Assembly: GCA_020850325.1 (NCBI GenBank)
Contig: JADZEW010000005.1
Location: 1 to 57,855, forward strand
DNA length: 57,855 bases
Source: Methanoregulaceae archaeon
GTDB lineage: Bacteria; Armatimonadota; Fimbriimonadia; Fimbriimonadales; Fimbriimonadaceae
Direction of reading: 5' to 3'
The position numbers and the translations under genes are program-made. A model generated the notes under the pieces. The model saw only the letters and a program-made list of their open reading frames with translations. It had not been told where the DNA came from and did no database searches. Of the stretch, positions 25,728-34,747 are shown in pieces. Each line of letters starts with the position of its first letter. The stretch's first letter is position 1.

Positions 25728-27428
25728 TCAGAGGCTGATCTGCACCCACGAGGTCCAGGCCGACGATCCTGCCGCATTTCGAGCTTGCACTCGATACCGG
25801 TAGGTGCCGGTCGATGTGAGCGTATCGATGGTGGACGTAGTATTGGCCCCCACCGGTGGAAGGGTCGTTGCGTTGGTCCACTTGTTTCCGCTCCCCTTCT
25901 TTTCTCGAGCCACGACGAAGTCGACCTCGTTGTTCGAGTTGTCCGCCCAAGCGATGTTCACCTGAAGCGCGCTTAGCTTGGTCAGCGTCGGCGTTCCCGG
26001 AGCGGCCGGCGGGGCCGGAGGAGGCGGAGCGCCATTACCGAGCGCCGCGCCGGCATCGACAACACCACCCGTCACGGTCTTCCCAGCGAGGGCGGCGATC
26101 GGGCGAGCCGTGCTCATGATCCGATCTTTCACCTGCTGATAGGTCCAGGTCGGATTCTGAACAAGGAGCAACCCAACGGTTCCGGTTACGTGGGGCGCCG
26201 CCATTGAAGTGCCGCTCAGCCATGCCTGGGTATATCCGGGGCCACCCCAATCAAGCAGGTACGTGCTGAGAATGTAGTCGCCCGGCGCGCCAACGTCTAC
26301 CGTCGTGCTGCCATAGTTGGAGAAAGAAGCGAGCCCGTCGTTCATCGTCGTCGCGGCGACGGTGATGATGTTCGGCAGGTTGAATGCAGCCGGATAGTAC
26401 TTCTTGTTTCCGTCGAGATTGCGGGTGAGATTGCCCGCGGCGGCGACGAAGATGTGCCCCGAATTGCCAGCCGACTGGATCGCGTCATAGAGCGACTGGA
26501 TGATCGTGTTGGTCCCGTAACCGTAGCTGTTGTTCGAGACTCTAGCGCCATTCTGAACGGCATACTGCACGGCAAGTGCCGCGTTGCTCATGTAGCCGCT
26601 TCCATTCGCGTCCATGAACCGCAGCGGCATGATCTTGCATAGCCACATCATGCCTGTGACGCCACCGCTACCCGTAAAGCTGTAGTCCTCCGCACCGATC
26701 GTGCCCGCGACGTGCGTCCCGTGGCCGTTGAGGTCCATCGGGTCGTTATCTCCCTCGGAGAAGTCCCAGCCGCGAATGTCGTCGACATAGCCGTTACCGT
26801 CATCGTCGATCCCGTTACCGGCAATCTCATCGGTGTTGGCCCAGATGTTGTCGTCCAAGTTGAAGTGCGTGTACTGAACACCGGTGTCGATCACGGCAAC
26901 CGTGAAGTTCGGGTCACCGATCGTGACGTACCAGGCTTCAGGAGCATTGATGTCCGCACCAGCTGTCGGTTGGCGGCCGTTGAAAGCCATTCCCGTGTTG
27001 TGCATGCCCCACTGGTACGGGTGGAAGAATTGGTCCGTTGGGAATCGCTGGTTCGCCGTCGTCCGCATGACCACATCCGGTTCCGCGTACAGCACGCCCG
27101 GCATCGAGCGAAGTGCCGAGACCATCGCCTCGGGGCTGCGGTTGCCGGTGCTGACCAGTTCGAGGCCGGGCACGAGGTTGTAGCCCCGCAGCTTGACGGC
27201 TCCCGTGAAGCTCCGAGCGAGGCTCCGAACTTCGTCCGATGCGCGCGAATCGAACCGTACGAGCACTGCGTAGGGATTACGATCGAGAAGCGGATTGGCC
27301 CGCAGGGCCGCCGCCGATCGAGCGTGGACGGCGGCGGTAACCGCTGGGTTCGCCATGTCGGATTGAGCTCCGGCGGTTGCCGCGATAGCGAGAAGGGCAA
27401 GCCCTCCATACCTAAGACTGAGTTTCAT
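25728..27428 (-). CDS. Secreted subtilisin-like serine protease (S8) with Fn3 domain
   Basis: 566 residues. The signal peptide MKLSLRYGGLALLAIAATAGAQ is followed by an inhibitor-type propeptide (about 50-122, ending LYAEPDVVMRT) and the catalytic domain (about 140-455). The triad is visible: Asp181 in VIDTGVQ, His236 in NGHGTHVAG, Ser408 in SGTSMAAPHV, with oxyanion Asn333 in AAGN. A Pro-rich linker (GAPPPPAPPAAPG) leads to a fibronectin type III domain ending SSAWTSWVQISL. A GGAGGGAGAT Shine-Dalgarno site fixes the start. It is likely an exported degradative protease; the RCC1-like gene downstream may share its transcript. Confidence 0.93.
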   Translation of the reverse strand: MKLSLRYGGLALLAIAATAGAQSDMANPAVTAAVHARSAAALRANPLLDRNPYAVLVRFDSRASDEVRSLARSFTGAVKLRGYNLVPGLELVSTGNRSPEAMVSALRSMPGVLYAEPDVVMRTTANQRFPTDQFFHPYQWGMHNTGMAFNGRQPTAGADINAPEAWYVTIGDPNFTVAVIDTGVQYTHFNLDDNIWANTDEIAGNGIDDDGNGYVDDIRGWDFSEGDNDPMDLNGHGTHVAGTIGAEDYSFTGSGGVTGMMWLCKIMPLRFMDANGSGYMSNAALAVQYAVQNGARVSNNSYGYGTNTIIQSLYDAIQSAGNSGHIFVAAAGNLTRNLDGNKKYYPAAFNLPNIITVAATTMNDGLASFSNYGSTTVDVGAPGDYILSTYLLDWGGPGYTQAWLSGTSMAAPHVTGTVGLLLVQNPTWTYQQVKDRIMSTARPIAALAGKTVTGGVVDAGAALGNGAPPPPAPPAAPGTPTLTKLSALQVNIAWADNSNNEVDFVVAREKKGSGNKWTNATTLPPVGANTTSTIDTLTSTGTYRYRVQARNAAGSSAWTSWVQISL

Positions 27429-27505
27429 TCGAGATCTCCCTCCGTAGGTCCGGACCTTCGTGACCCGTGCCTATGGCTCATTGTAAGGCGAAAGTGTGAA
27501 GAATG

Positions 27506-27539
27506 TGTGACGGATTTCGTCACAAACGACTTGTATCAT
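27506..27539 (+). promoter_or_regulatory. Operator-like palindrome and -10 box before the ATPase-WD40 gene
   Basis: TGTGACG-GATTT-CGTCACA (27506-27524) is a perfect 7-base inverted repeat and covers the -35 position. TATCAT (27534-27539) lies 7 bases before the ATG, a leaderless-type arrangement. A dimeric regulator bound here would block or replace -35 recognition. Confidence 0.6.
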
Positions 27540-27546
27540 TGAGGTC

Positions 27547-30500
27547 ATGGAAGTCTCGAAGACGTTCTTTCGCCCGGGAGGGACGATGGACCCCAGCGCG
27601 CCGAGCTATATCGAGCGTCAAGCCGATGCCGACTTGCTTGCCGCGCTGTCGGCCGGTGAATATGTTTTCGTCCTCGATTCGCGCCAGAAAGGGAAGTCTT
27701 CGCTCGTGGCCCGCGCGATGGTGAAGTTGCGTGATCGCGGCATCCGGTCGATAAAGGTGGACCTCCAGCGCATCGGGGCCAACTTGACGCCCGAGCAATG
27801 GTACGCCGGACTCCTTGGAGAAATCGGTCAGGAGCTGGGACTTTCCGACGAGGTGTTTGGCTACTGGAAAACCCACCAGGCGGTCGGGCCGCTCGCGCGC
27901 TGGATCGGAGCGCTGCGCGATGTGGTCTTGAAGGATTCCGCCACGCACATCGTGATCTTCATCGACGAAGTTGATTTCGTCCGTGCCCTGCCTTTCGCGA
28001 CCGACGAGTTCTTTGCCGCAATCCGGGACTGCTTCAATCGAAGGTCGGAGTCCAAGGGTTTCGAGCGGTTGACATTCTGCCTGGTTGGAGTTGCCACTCC
28101 CGGCCAACTCATTCGTAACCCCGAGATCACCCCGTTCAACATCGGCCGCCAGATCGAGCTTGCGGACTTCGATCTCGGCGAGACCGGTTGCTTCGGCAAG
28201 ATGCTCGACGGGCCGAACCGCGACGGGGTCAAGCTGATGGCGCGAGTCCACTACTGGCTGAACGGCCACCCCTATCTCACTCAGTTGCTGTGCCGCCACA
28301 TCGAGGCGAACGACTGGGTGCGGACCAAACGCGATGTCGACACCCTGGTGCGGCGTGTCTTCTTGACGCCTGAGGGTCGACAACGCGAACCCAACTTCGC
28401 CGATGTCGAACGGCGGTTGCTCGATCCCGATGTCCCTGGCCTCTCGCCCGAAGAGCGGCGCATTCAGGTTCTCGAGCTCTATGGGAAGTTGTTGAAGGGT
28501 CAGCGAGTCGAGACCCGCGAAGAGAACCCGATCGTTGCTACCCTTCGCTTGGCTGGAGTCGGCCTCGAGGATCGACGCGCGCTCGCGCTTCGTAACCGAC
28601 TCTATCGCATGGTGTTTGACGAACGGTGGCGGCGAAGCAGTCTTCCCGACGCGGAGTTGCGTCGCCAGCGGGGTGCCGCCCGGCTGGCCGTCCTGCGGAC
28701 GGCGTCTGTCGCGGGCATCGTCGTCTTGGGAGTAACGTCGCTGGCAGTCAACCGCAACTGGCTCGCGCACGACCGTGAGCGAGCCTTTCGGGAACTAGAG
28801 AAGCAGTCAGGTGAGCTCATGCGAGTCTCAGGCGAGCGCGAGCAGACGCTCGTTGATCTTCAGCATCGCGCCAAAGAAGTCTCAGCCCTTTCCGAAGAGC
28901 GTGCGAAGTCACTGACAGAGCTCGACCGCCGGAATCAGGAACTGCGACGACTCTCCAGCCTTCGCCAGGCCTCATTGCGCGAGCTAGAGGCCAACAACCG
29001 GGAGTTGATCCGGGTCTCCGCAGGACGAAAGGAGGCGCTAACGAGCCTGGAAAGGACGACAGGAGCCTTGGTGGAGTCCAACTACAGCAGAACGATGAAC
29101 GCACTCGGGCTAGCCCTGTCCGAGAACCACCTCATGCGGGCCGCCACCTTCCTCGATCTCTCGCGGGACTATCCGAACAAGGGCTGGGAGTGGGGTCATG
29201 CCGCTCTCAGGTTAGGGGAATATGTCTACGAACAGCCACTGGAGCCGGATTCGACCTTGGCTATCGATGCGAAGGGCCAGCTTACGACTTACTCGCCCAC
29301 ATGCGCCCGGTTGGTCACGACAACATCGGCAATCGTCACGAAGGCCCCGCCGATCAAAGACCATCTTCTCGACTTCCAGGTGGGACGCTATCAAGTGCTG
29401 AGACCGCAGGCTCAATATACAAGCGTGGTCTTGGACCAGGCATCGGGCAAGGTCGTTTCAGGGCCGAAGCCACTGCCGCGGGTTTACGACGTGTTGCCCG
29501 AAAGAAAGGAAGTCCTTTGGGCTGATGTTGGTCCGAAAGGGCCTATTCTCATCTCAAGAAACCTCGAAACGGCGGCAGACACGACGCTTACTTCCGGTGA
29601 GGGCTACTCAATCCATGCCCAGTTCTTGCCAGATGGCTCAGTGATCAGCCATCATCCGAGCCGAAAGCTCATCCGGTGGGACGCCCGCGGTGCTCAACTG
29701 CACGCTCTAGAGCTCCGGGACTACGTCCAGGCAAGTCAGGCTAATGGTATGACCCTCAGCCCCGACCGCACGAAGATGGTCATTTGGAACTGGGATCCAC
29801 GGGTCCTCCAACTGCGGTCGACGAGTGACCTGAGCGTGGTCCGCACGTTTGAAGGGCCCGAGATTCGACCGCATTCCGCGGCCTTCTCGGCGGATGGAGA
29901 GCGTTTTGTCGTCGGTTCGCTGGACGGGGTCGTGAGGATCTATGATGTCTCCTCGGGAAATCTGATCGTGGCCCTAGCGGGACACCGAGCGTCGGTCATC
30001 TCCGTTCAGTTCTTGCCCGACTCGAATCACGTTGCTTCGATCGACGATCGATGGGTGCTGAGGGTGTGGAAAGTCGATACGCGAACAGCGGTCCGGAGCT
30101 ATGCCACCGGAGAGCATGGACTCCGAGGTACCGCGCTCATGGAGGATGAATCGGCATTGACCGGCGTCACCGTGGATGGCAAGCTTGTTGGCCGGGACAA
30201 TACGACCGGGAAGATGTACCGCCGGAATCTAGGCGTGAATCCGTTCTCGAAGACGCGACCTGCGGGAGCCTACGTGTATTTGGGTTTGAACGATGGGACG
30301 ATCGAGAAGTTGTCATCTCCAGCGCTCGAGGCCGTTGAGAAAAGGCGTATTTCATCAAAGAAGATCGATAGGCTAGTTGACTTCCCGTTAAGCAACAGGT
30401 TGGTCGTCGCTTGTTCCGACGAGAACGAGGTCGAGATTCACCTCCTCGACTACACCAGTTTGCGAGTGATTACCAAGCTGAGCCTGCCGACAGGATTTGA

Positions 30501-31197
30501 AAGCGTGAATCCCTTGAAGATAATGGGCTCCACCACGCAGGGTTGGATACTTCTTGGTTATTGGTCAGGCGACCTGCTGTTCTACTCAGTTGCGGACGGG
30601 AAGCTAATTCGTCGACTTGGTCTCGGCCGATCTCTTCATGAGCTGGTCATTGCCGACAAAGGTAAGACCCTGATTGCCGCCTTTGGTCGAGCGGACCGGC
30701 CGGAGTACAGCGACATTGTCAAGATTGACCCGGTTACGGGACAATTCCGGCAGAAGTTGCCGTACCCGCCGATGCCGCTTGGCTACCTCATTGTGAGTGC
30801 TGAGAGTCGATATCTTGCTGCGGTGACGGGCGTTGGATCGGCCTACTTCTGGGATCTCAAGTCAGGCCAGACGATGTACGAGATTTACCCTGGTGCGCGA
30901 ACCTTTATGGTCAGTTTCTCTCCTGATCTTAAGCGATTCACCCTAAGCAATCTTGGAGCTTCCGCAACCCTTCACGACATTCAGAACGGCGAACAGCTCT
31001 TCACCTTTGAGTACGATCGCGTACCCACCGGGCAGCCGCCGTCTCCTAACTACGGAGACCGGGCTACTTTCATGGATGGAGGAAAGATGGTCAAGGTCGA
31101 CTGTTTGGATGGCGTGGTTCGCGTGTTTGATAGCCGACCCTGGCACGCGCCTAGCCCAAAACCCGCTGCAGGTACGCCTCGTAAACCGGCACCCTAA
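27547..31197 (+). CDS. P-loop ATPase (AAA_35-like), membrane segment, coiled coil and WD40 propeller
   Basis: 1216 residues. An AAA_35-like domain fills 1 to about 330: Walker A-like DSRQKGKSSL (44-53), Walker B IFIDEVD (137-143), ITPFNIGRQIELADF, and an HPYLTQLLCRHI helix. One membrane helix follows (about 381-402), then a heptad-rich coil (about 405-510) with recurring ELxRVSxxRE units. The hinge NYSRTMNALGLALSENHLMRAATFLDL..KGWEWGH is typical of Planctomycetes WD40 proteins, and WD40-like blades run from about 650 to 1190 (SADGERFVVGSLDGVVRIYDVSSG). It is probably a membrane-anchored sensor or signalling ATPase. A palindrome lies in its promoter. Its end overlaps the convergent SARP-ATPase gene by 47 bases, and both carry the same ATPase family, which argues for a joint system. 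Confidence 0.72.
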   Translation: MEVSKTFFRPGGTMDPSAPSYIERQADADLLAALSAGEYVFVLDSRQKGKSSLVARAMVKLRDRGIRSIKVDLQRIGANLTPEQWYAGLLGEIGQELGLSDEVFGYWKTHQAVGPLARWIGALRDVVLKDSATHIVIFIDEVDFVRALPFATDEFFAAIRDCFNRRSESKGFERLTFCLVGVATPGQLIRNPEITPFNIGRQIELADFDLGETGCFGKMLDGPNRDGVKLMARVHYWLNGHPYLTQLLCRHIEANDWVRTKRDVDTLVRRVFLTPEGRQREPNFADVERRLLDPDVPGLSPEERRIQVLELYGKLLKGQRVETREENPIVATLRLAGVGLEDRRALALRNRLYRMVFDERWRRSSLPDAELRRQRGAARLAVLRTASVAGIVVLGVTSLAVNRNWLAHDRERAFRELEKQSGELMRVSGEREQTLVDLQHRAKEVSALSEERAKSLTELDRRNQELRRLSSLRQASLRELEANNRELIRVSAGRKEALTSLERTTGALVESNYSRTMNALGLALSENHLMRAATFLDLSRDYPNKGWEWGHAALRLGEYVYEQPLEPDSTLAIDAKGQLTTYSPTCARLVTTTSAIVTKAPPIKDHLLDFQVGRYQVLRPQAQYTSVVLDQASGKVVSGPKPLPRVYDVLPERKEVLWADVGPKGPILISRNLETAADTTLTSGEGYSIHAQFLPDGSVISHHPSRKLIRWDARGAQLHALELRDYVQASQANGMTLSPDRTKMVIWNWDPRVLQLRSTSDLSVVRTFEGPEIRPHSAAFSADGERFVVGSLDGVVRIYDVSSGNLIVALAGHRASVISVQFLPDSNHVASIDDRWVLRVWKVDTRTAVRSYATGEHGLRGTALMEDESALTGVTVDGKLVGRDNTTGKMYRRNLGVNPFSKTRPAGAYVYLGLNDGTIEKLSSPALEAVEKRRISSKKIDRLVDFPLSNRLVVACSDENEVEIHLLDYTSLRVITKLSLPTGFESVNPLKIMGSTTQGWILLGYWSGDLLFYSVADGKLIRRLGLGRSLHELVIADKGKTLIAAFGRADRPEYSDIVKIDPVTGQFRQKLPYPPMPLGYLIVSAESRYLAAVTGVGSAYFWDLKSGQTMYEIYPGARTFMVSFSPDLKRFTLSNLGASATLHDIQNGEQLFTFEYDRVPTGQPPSPNYGDRATFMDGGKMVKVDCLDGVVRVFDSRPWHAPSPKPAAGTPRKPAP

Positions 31198-32893
31198 ACG
31201 TCCAGCTTCCGGGGCCGGTCTCTAACAGCACCCCGGCGGACACCAGCCGCCTTCGAACGGCGGGGTCGCCCGTGCCCTCGCCACCCAACACACGGCGGAC
31301 CTCGGCCAGGGTCTCCGGATCTCGGTGGACCGCCTCCTTCAGCCTCCGCAGGTGGTCACCGAACGGACCTTCATCGGAGCCGGCAATCTGGACCAGCGAG
31401 TTGATCGCATGCCCTCCGTCGAGGTAGCCGAGCGCCCGACGGGTGAGGAAGGGATGCCCGTGGGTGATCGCGTACACGTCCCCCGCGTGCTTGTGCGTCG
31501 AGTCGCCATAGCGCCGGGCGAGGTCCTCAACTTCGGCCAGCGTAAAGTCTTGCAGGTTCACTCGCACGCCCACATTGAATGGGGACTGGCTCATGTCCTT
31601 GATGAACAGATGGGCTTCAGTCGCGTAGCTGATCGCGATCGTCAGCTTTCGCCAAGGGCCCGCGGGATCCAGAGCTCGGCGGTTGTACCAGCTGCGGATC
31701 AGGCCGAAGAAGTCATCCGAATAGTCGCTCCCAAACAAACGGTCGACCTCGTCCATCGCCCACACCACGCGGTGAGGCGTACGCTTCAACACGTCAGCGA
31801 TCAGGTTGTTCAGGTTCGAGTTCGGACCCACCCATTCGTTCCACGACGGTGGGTAGTCGACGTCCAGCTGGGTCGCTAGGCTATGAAGAAGGCTGTGGTA
31901 GAGAGGCACAACGCGCCCGATTTCGGAGGAGCTGAGGGACTGGAAGTCCGTGACCGCGACTTGCCGGCCTTGCTCCCGGGCATAGTCCGCCACTTGCGCC
32001 AGTAGGGAAGTCTTGCCGACCTGGCGCGGGCCGAACACGATGAGCACGCCCTCGTCGGCATCGAGTGCCGCTTCCATCTGCTCGTCGGCCTCGCGGCGCA
32101 CGTAGAAGCGAGACTCAGCCGGTATCGCCCCACCTGACTCAGGGACCTCGCTTCTCCGTTCAACGATGCCAGACGGTGGCTCGCCGTCAAGGGCCGCGAA
32201 AGCGCGCTCGGAAGGGGTTTGGCCGAAGTTGTCGTCGAGCATCTGCTCGAGAGTTTCAAACTGGCGGAGCGCCATGCTCGCGTTGCCTGATGCAGCGTAC
32301 GCTCGGATCGAAGCGATGAACGGTTCCTCGCGCAGGGGAGCCACATGCAACGCGGTGTTCGCGATGCGCACCGCCTGCGCGGCTTGGCCGTGCGCGATGA
32401 GCGCCGAACAGAACTGCTCGACCGCCGCGCAGTACTCCTCTTCATATTGCCTTCGATACGGATACACCCAGTCATCCTCGAGGGGAGCAGTGATGGGTCC
32501 GGCGTACAACGCAAGGGCCTCGGCGGCTCGAACCAGATAATCCTCAGAATCGACGGCGCACTTGAGTAGCGACTCGAACTGACGGACATCAAAGTCGATC
32601 GCGTCCTCGTCGAGCGCGACCGATCCTGACTCGGTGTGGACCAATCGTCCACGGCTTGTGTTCGTCTCCAGGGCGTCGCGCAGGTCGGTGATCGCGCGGC
32701 GTAGGCTCTGGGATTGCCGGTCACCGTCCGAGTCTGGCCACAGCAGTTCTTTGAGCGTGTGGTTCGAGATTGGCCGCCCGAGGTTCAGGCAGAGAAACGC
32801 ATGCAAACAGCCGACCTTGCGCGATCGAAACACCGCGGGCTGGCCATCTACGCCGACGACCTCGAATCTGCCCAGCATGCGTACTCGCCACAC
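31151..32893 (-). CDS. SARP-type regulator fused to an AAA_35-like ATPase
   Basis: 580 residues. Residues 1-100 are an OmpR-like winged helix (MLGRFEVVG..VFRSRKVGCLHAFLCLNLGRPISNHTLKELLWPDSDGDRQSQSLRRAITDLR). Residues about 105-240 are a bacterial transcriptional activation (BTAD) helical domain (FDVRQFESLL, ALHVAPLREEPFIASIRAYAASGNASMALRQFETLEQML). From 262 on is the ATPase: Walker A GPRQVGKTS (288-296), Walker B WAMDEVD (378-384), SPFNVGVRVNLQDFT, HPFLTRRAL. The C-terminus ends in a small winged-helix-like segment. It is likely a DNA-binding switch controlled by nucleotide state. It is convergent with the WD40 ATPase. The start is GTG, or the ATG five codons later. Confidence 0.78.
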   Translation of the reverse strand: MWRVRMLGRFEVVGVDGQPAVFRSRKVGCLHAFLCLNLGRPISNHTLKELLWPDSDGDRQSQSLRRAITDLRDALETNTSRGRLVHTESGSVALDEDAIDFDVRQFESLLKCAVDSEDYLVRAAEALALYAGPITAPLEDDWVYPYRRQYEEEYCAAVEQFCSALIAHGQAAQAVRIANTALHVAPLREEPFIASIRAYAASGNASMALRQFETLEQMLDDNFGQTPSERAFAALDGEPPSGIVERRSEVPESGGAIPAESRFYVRREADEQMEAALDADEGVLIVFGPRQVGKTSLLAQVADYAREQGRQVAVTDFQSLSSSEIGRVVPLYHSLLHSLATQLDVDYPPSWNEWVGPNSNLNNLIADVLKRTPHRVVWAMDEVDRLFGSDYSDDFFGLIRSWYNRRALDPAGPWRKLTIAISYATEAHLFIKDMSQSPFNVGVRVNLQDFTLAEVEDLARRYGDSTHKHAGDVYAITHGHPFLTRRALGYLDGGHAINSLVQIAGSDEGPFGDHLRRLKEAVHRDPETLAEVRRVLGGEGTGDPAVRRRLVSAGVLLETGPGSWTFRVPVYEAYLQRVLG

Positions 32894-32948
32894 GAGCGGT
32901 TCTTACCCTAGGATCTAGCCCGAATGTCAAAGATCTGTCGCACGGCGT

Positions 32949-32954
32949 TACAAT
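32949..32954 (+). promoter_or_regulatory. -10 box, leaderless type, of the DinB-like gene
   Basis: TACAAT lies 6 bases before the ATG and there is no Shine-Dalgarno site. The -35 region (TGTCAA, 18-base spacer) is poor. Confidence 0.55.
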
Positions 32955-32960
32955 CGAATC

Positions 32961-33488
32961 ATGATTCTGGATGTTGCCCCCGATACCGATGCCCACCCTC
33001 AGCTTGGCCTGCTTATCGCTACCCTGGAAGACAGCACCCGCGAATGGCGAGAGAATCTGGGTCGAGTGTCGCAAGCCGCAGTGGTTTGGCAACCGTACGA
33101 GAACGGTCCTTCGATCGGCGGAGTGATTCTGCACTTGGTCGATGCGGAGACTTGGTGGCTGCGATGTGTCGGTGCTCAGGAGCCCGACGACGCGACGACG
33201 CCCGAGGCCATGTACAACCGAGACATGGACCTGTACAAGGCCTATTGGCCGGCGCCGCCCAGGAAGCCGTTGAGTTGGTACCTAGACCTGTTGGTTGAGC
33301 GGCGGGCGGTGAACCTCGATTACATCCGCAGCCAAGCCGAGGCCGCCGAGGTGATCTCGAGGGGCTCGAAGAACGCTTACACCTACCGTTGGATCGTCGC
33401 TCATCTCGTGGAGCACGACTCGTACCACGGGGGACAAGCCGTACTCCTTCACGAGATGTTCAAGCGGATGCGCAAGCTCAATCGCTAA
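32961..33488 (+). CDS. DinB/DfsB-like metal-binding protein
   Basis: 175 residues forming the four-helix DinB fold. The three metal ligands are visible as His58 in GGVILHLVDAE and His152 and His156 in VEHDSYHGGQ. Members include thiol-dependent transferases (bacillithiol or mycothiol S-transferases) and many proteins of unknown role; the substrate cannot be told from sequence. It reads divergently from the SARP-ATPase gene with 67 bases between them. It overlaps the convergent membrane-protein gene by 11 bases. Confidence 0.82.
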   Translation: MILDVAPDTDAHPQLGLLIATLEDSTREWRENLGRVSQAAVVWQPYENGPSIGGVILHLVDAETWWLRCVGAQEPDDATTPEAMYNRDMDLYKAYWPAPPRKPLSWYLDLLVERRAVNLDYIRSQAEAAEVISRGSKNAYTYRWIVAHLVEHDSYHGGQAVLLHEMFKRMRKLNR

Positions 33489-33876
33489 AGGCGATGTAGA
33501 GCGGAACAAAGAAGTTGATGAACGGGACGACCATCAGGATCGCGATTGCACCGGGCTTGCCCCGACGTTCGGCGATTTTCCACCAGGTGTAGATCGCGAC
33601 GAAGAGGTTCACGCACGGGATGAACAGCAACACGATGTACCAAATCTCAAGTTGAGCGATTTGGAGCATCAGGATGACGTTCAGAATCGGAACCCACGCC
33701 CACCATTCGTTCGGGGTGTTGGTCTTCTTTGCAATCGTCATGAGCGCGACCGCCATCACGATGTAGAGGCCGAGCCAGAAGAACAATCCCACGACGCCGG
33801 TGATCAGCGCAACGATCGGATTGCCTTCCATCTGGACTTGCTGGGCGAGCAGGCTGCCAAAGTTCTCCATGCCCAT
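33478..33876 (-). CDS. Small integral membrane protein (DUF5684-like)
   Basis: 132 residues with about four membrane helices. The pattern WWAWVPILNVILMLQIAQ, then CVNLFVAIYTWWKIAERRGKPGAIAILMVVPFINFFVPLYIAF, resembles the DUF5684/signal-peptidase-like small membrane family. The role is unknown. The frame is open for another 41 codons upstream, but that part runs through the terminator of the LuxR gene. The ATG of MGMENF (or the ATG two codons on) is therefore preferred. No clear Shine-Dalgarno site is present. Confidence 0.65.
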   Translation of the reverse strand: MGMENFGSLLAQQVQMEGNPIVALITGVVGLFFWLGLYIVMAVALMTIAKKTNTPNEWWAWVPILNVILMLQIAQLEIWYIVLLFIPCVNLFVAIYTWWKIAERRGKPGAIAILMVVPFINFFVPLYIAFSD

Positions 33877-33904
33877 ACGGACGAAGCAAGCCAAGGCAAT
33901 CGGT

Positions 33905-33950
33905 GCAAAGAAAAACAAGAAGGCCCCGCTGGGTTTCCCCAGCGAGGCCC
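33905..33950 (-). terminator. Rho-independent terminator of the LuxR-HTH gene
   Basis: On the minus strand GGCCTCGCTGGG pairs with CCCAGCGGGGCC (one mismatch) and TTCTTGTTTTTCTTTG follows. Confidence 0.8.
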
Positions 33951-33970
33951 TAACCTTAAGAACCCATTCT

Positions 33971-34249
33971 CTAGGCCGCGTCGCCGCGTGCCGGTCCAAA
34001 CGTTGGCTCGAAAGGAATCAGTCCCAGTCGCGTCGCTGCTCGGAACGCTTGCACTCGATTGTTAACCTGAAGCTTGTCGTAAATGTTCGCCAGATGAAAA
34101 TCCACCGTTCGCTTGGATACATACAGGGAATCGGCCGCTTCCTTGCTGCTGTTTCCCTGAGCAATCAAGCTCAGCACTTCGATCTCTCGCTTGGTCAATC
34201 GAACGGCACGTCCGCCGGAGTCCGTTCTTGTGGTCGTTGGCATTGGCAT
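33971..34249 (-). CDS. LuxR-type helix-turn-helix protein (stand-alone)
   Basis: 92 residues, almost only a GerE/LuxR DNA-binding domain: LTKREIEVLSLIAQGNSSKEAADSLYVSKRTVDFHLANIYDKLQVNNRVQAF. The conserved E of REIEVL, the recognition helix SKRTVDFH and the KL.V.NR end are all present. There is no receiver or ligand domain, so it resembles GerE of Bacillus, an effector-independent regulator. It has its own terminator. Its targets are not evident; the 645 bases upstream contain no gene except repeats and the ribosomal operon promoter. Confidence 0.88.
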   Translation of the reverse strand: MPMPTTTRTDSGGRAVRLTKREIEVLSLIAQGNSSKEAADSLYVSKRTVDFHLANIYDKLQVNNRVQAFRAATRLGLIPFEPTFGPARGDAA

Positions 34250-34545
34250 TGTCTCTATCCCACCCCTCGTGTGATGTCTCTAACCGCTTGACTAGCTCTT
34301 TCCACAGGGCCAGGCCCTTTCTGAGATGCCGACACCAGATTTTCTCCGCATTTTCACGATCCGGTAGGAATAGCGGGCACGACGACCCCTCTTCCGCCCG
34401 GTTCGCCCCTCCGTGTGAACCATCGGCGCTACACCCGTTACGACGTCATTGAGTTCGAAGATGTTCCGTCGTGGGAGGCTCGGGTTTTGATCGGGTGGCT
34501 CGGATTCGCTCGGATTTCCTATGGGTGCCCGTTTACGGCGACCAA

Positions 34546-34577
34546 CCACGAGGCGCGCGGGGGCCGTCGTACCGCGC
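34546..34577. repeat. REP-like hairpin repeat (CACGAGGCGCGG family), intergenic copy
   Basis: 32 bases, 31 of which match the fliK repeat at 16246-16277. It is in the 645-base gap between the LuxR gene and rplC. After it comes another dispersed word (GACTCGAAACCTG near 34617), also seen at 19311. A 71-codon frame crosses this region but looks non-coding. Confidence 0.75.
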
Positions 34578-34702
34578 TTCTTCAGTTTGCGCCGGGCCCG
34601 TCCTTCGCTGCGCTCAGACTCGAAACCTGAGGCCACAATCTGGAAAGCATTCCCCCGAGCCACCCGAGTCACCGAGCCATTCCGAGCAAATCCGAGCCCC
34701 CC

Positions 34703-34731
34703 TTGACTTCAGTGGCCCTCGCGGGTATCAT
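34703..34731 (+). promoter_or_regulatory. Promoter of the ribosomal protein operon
   Basis: TTGACT, a 17-base spacer and TATCAT. Transcription should begin near 34738, giving a leader of about 155 bases before rplC. The leader contains a short reading frame and, next to the Shine-Dalgarno site, the hairpin TTCGCC-GAT-GGCGAA. Confidence 0.8.
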
Positions 34732-34747
34732 ATTCGTTGGCCTTGGC

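Noticed and set aside
27520-28770. 416-codon minus-strand frame opposite the WD40-ATPase
   Set aside because: Antisense shadow of the ATPase domain; the plus strand shows Walker A and B motifs.
27547-31197. Serine/threonine kinase of the Planctomycetes WD40 type
   Set aside because: The WEW hinge and propeller resemble those kinases, but the N-terminal domain has P-loop ATPase motifs and no kinase HRD or DFG motifs.
34415-34630. 71-codon frame between the LuxR gene and rplC
   Set aside because: It runs through two dispersed repeats, lacks a Shine-Dalgarno site and has no protein-like pattern.
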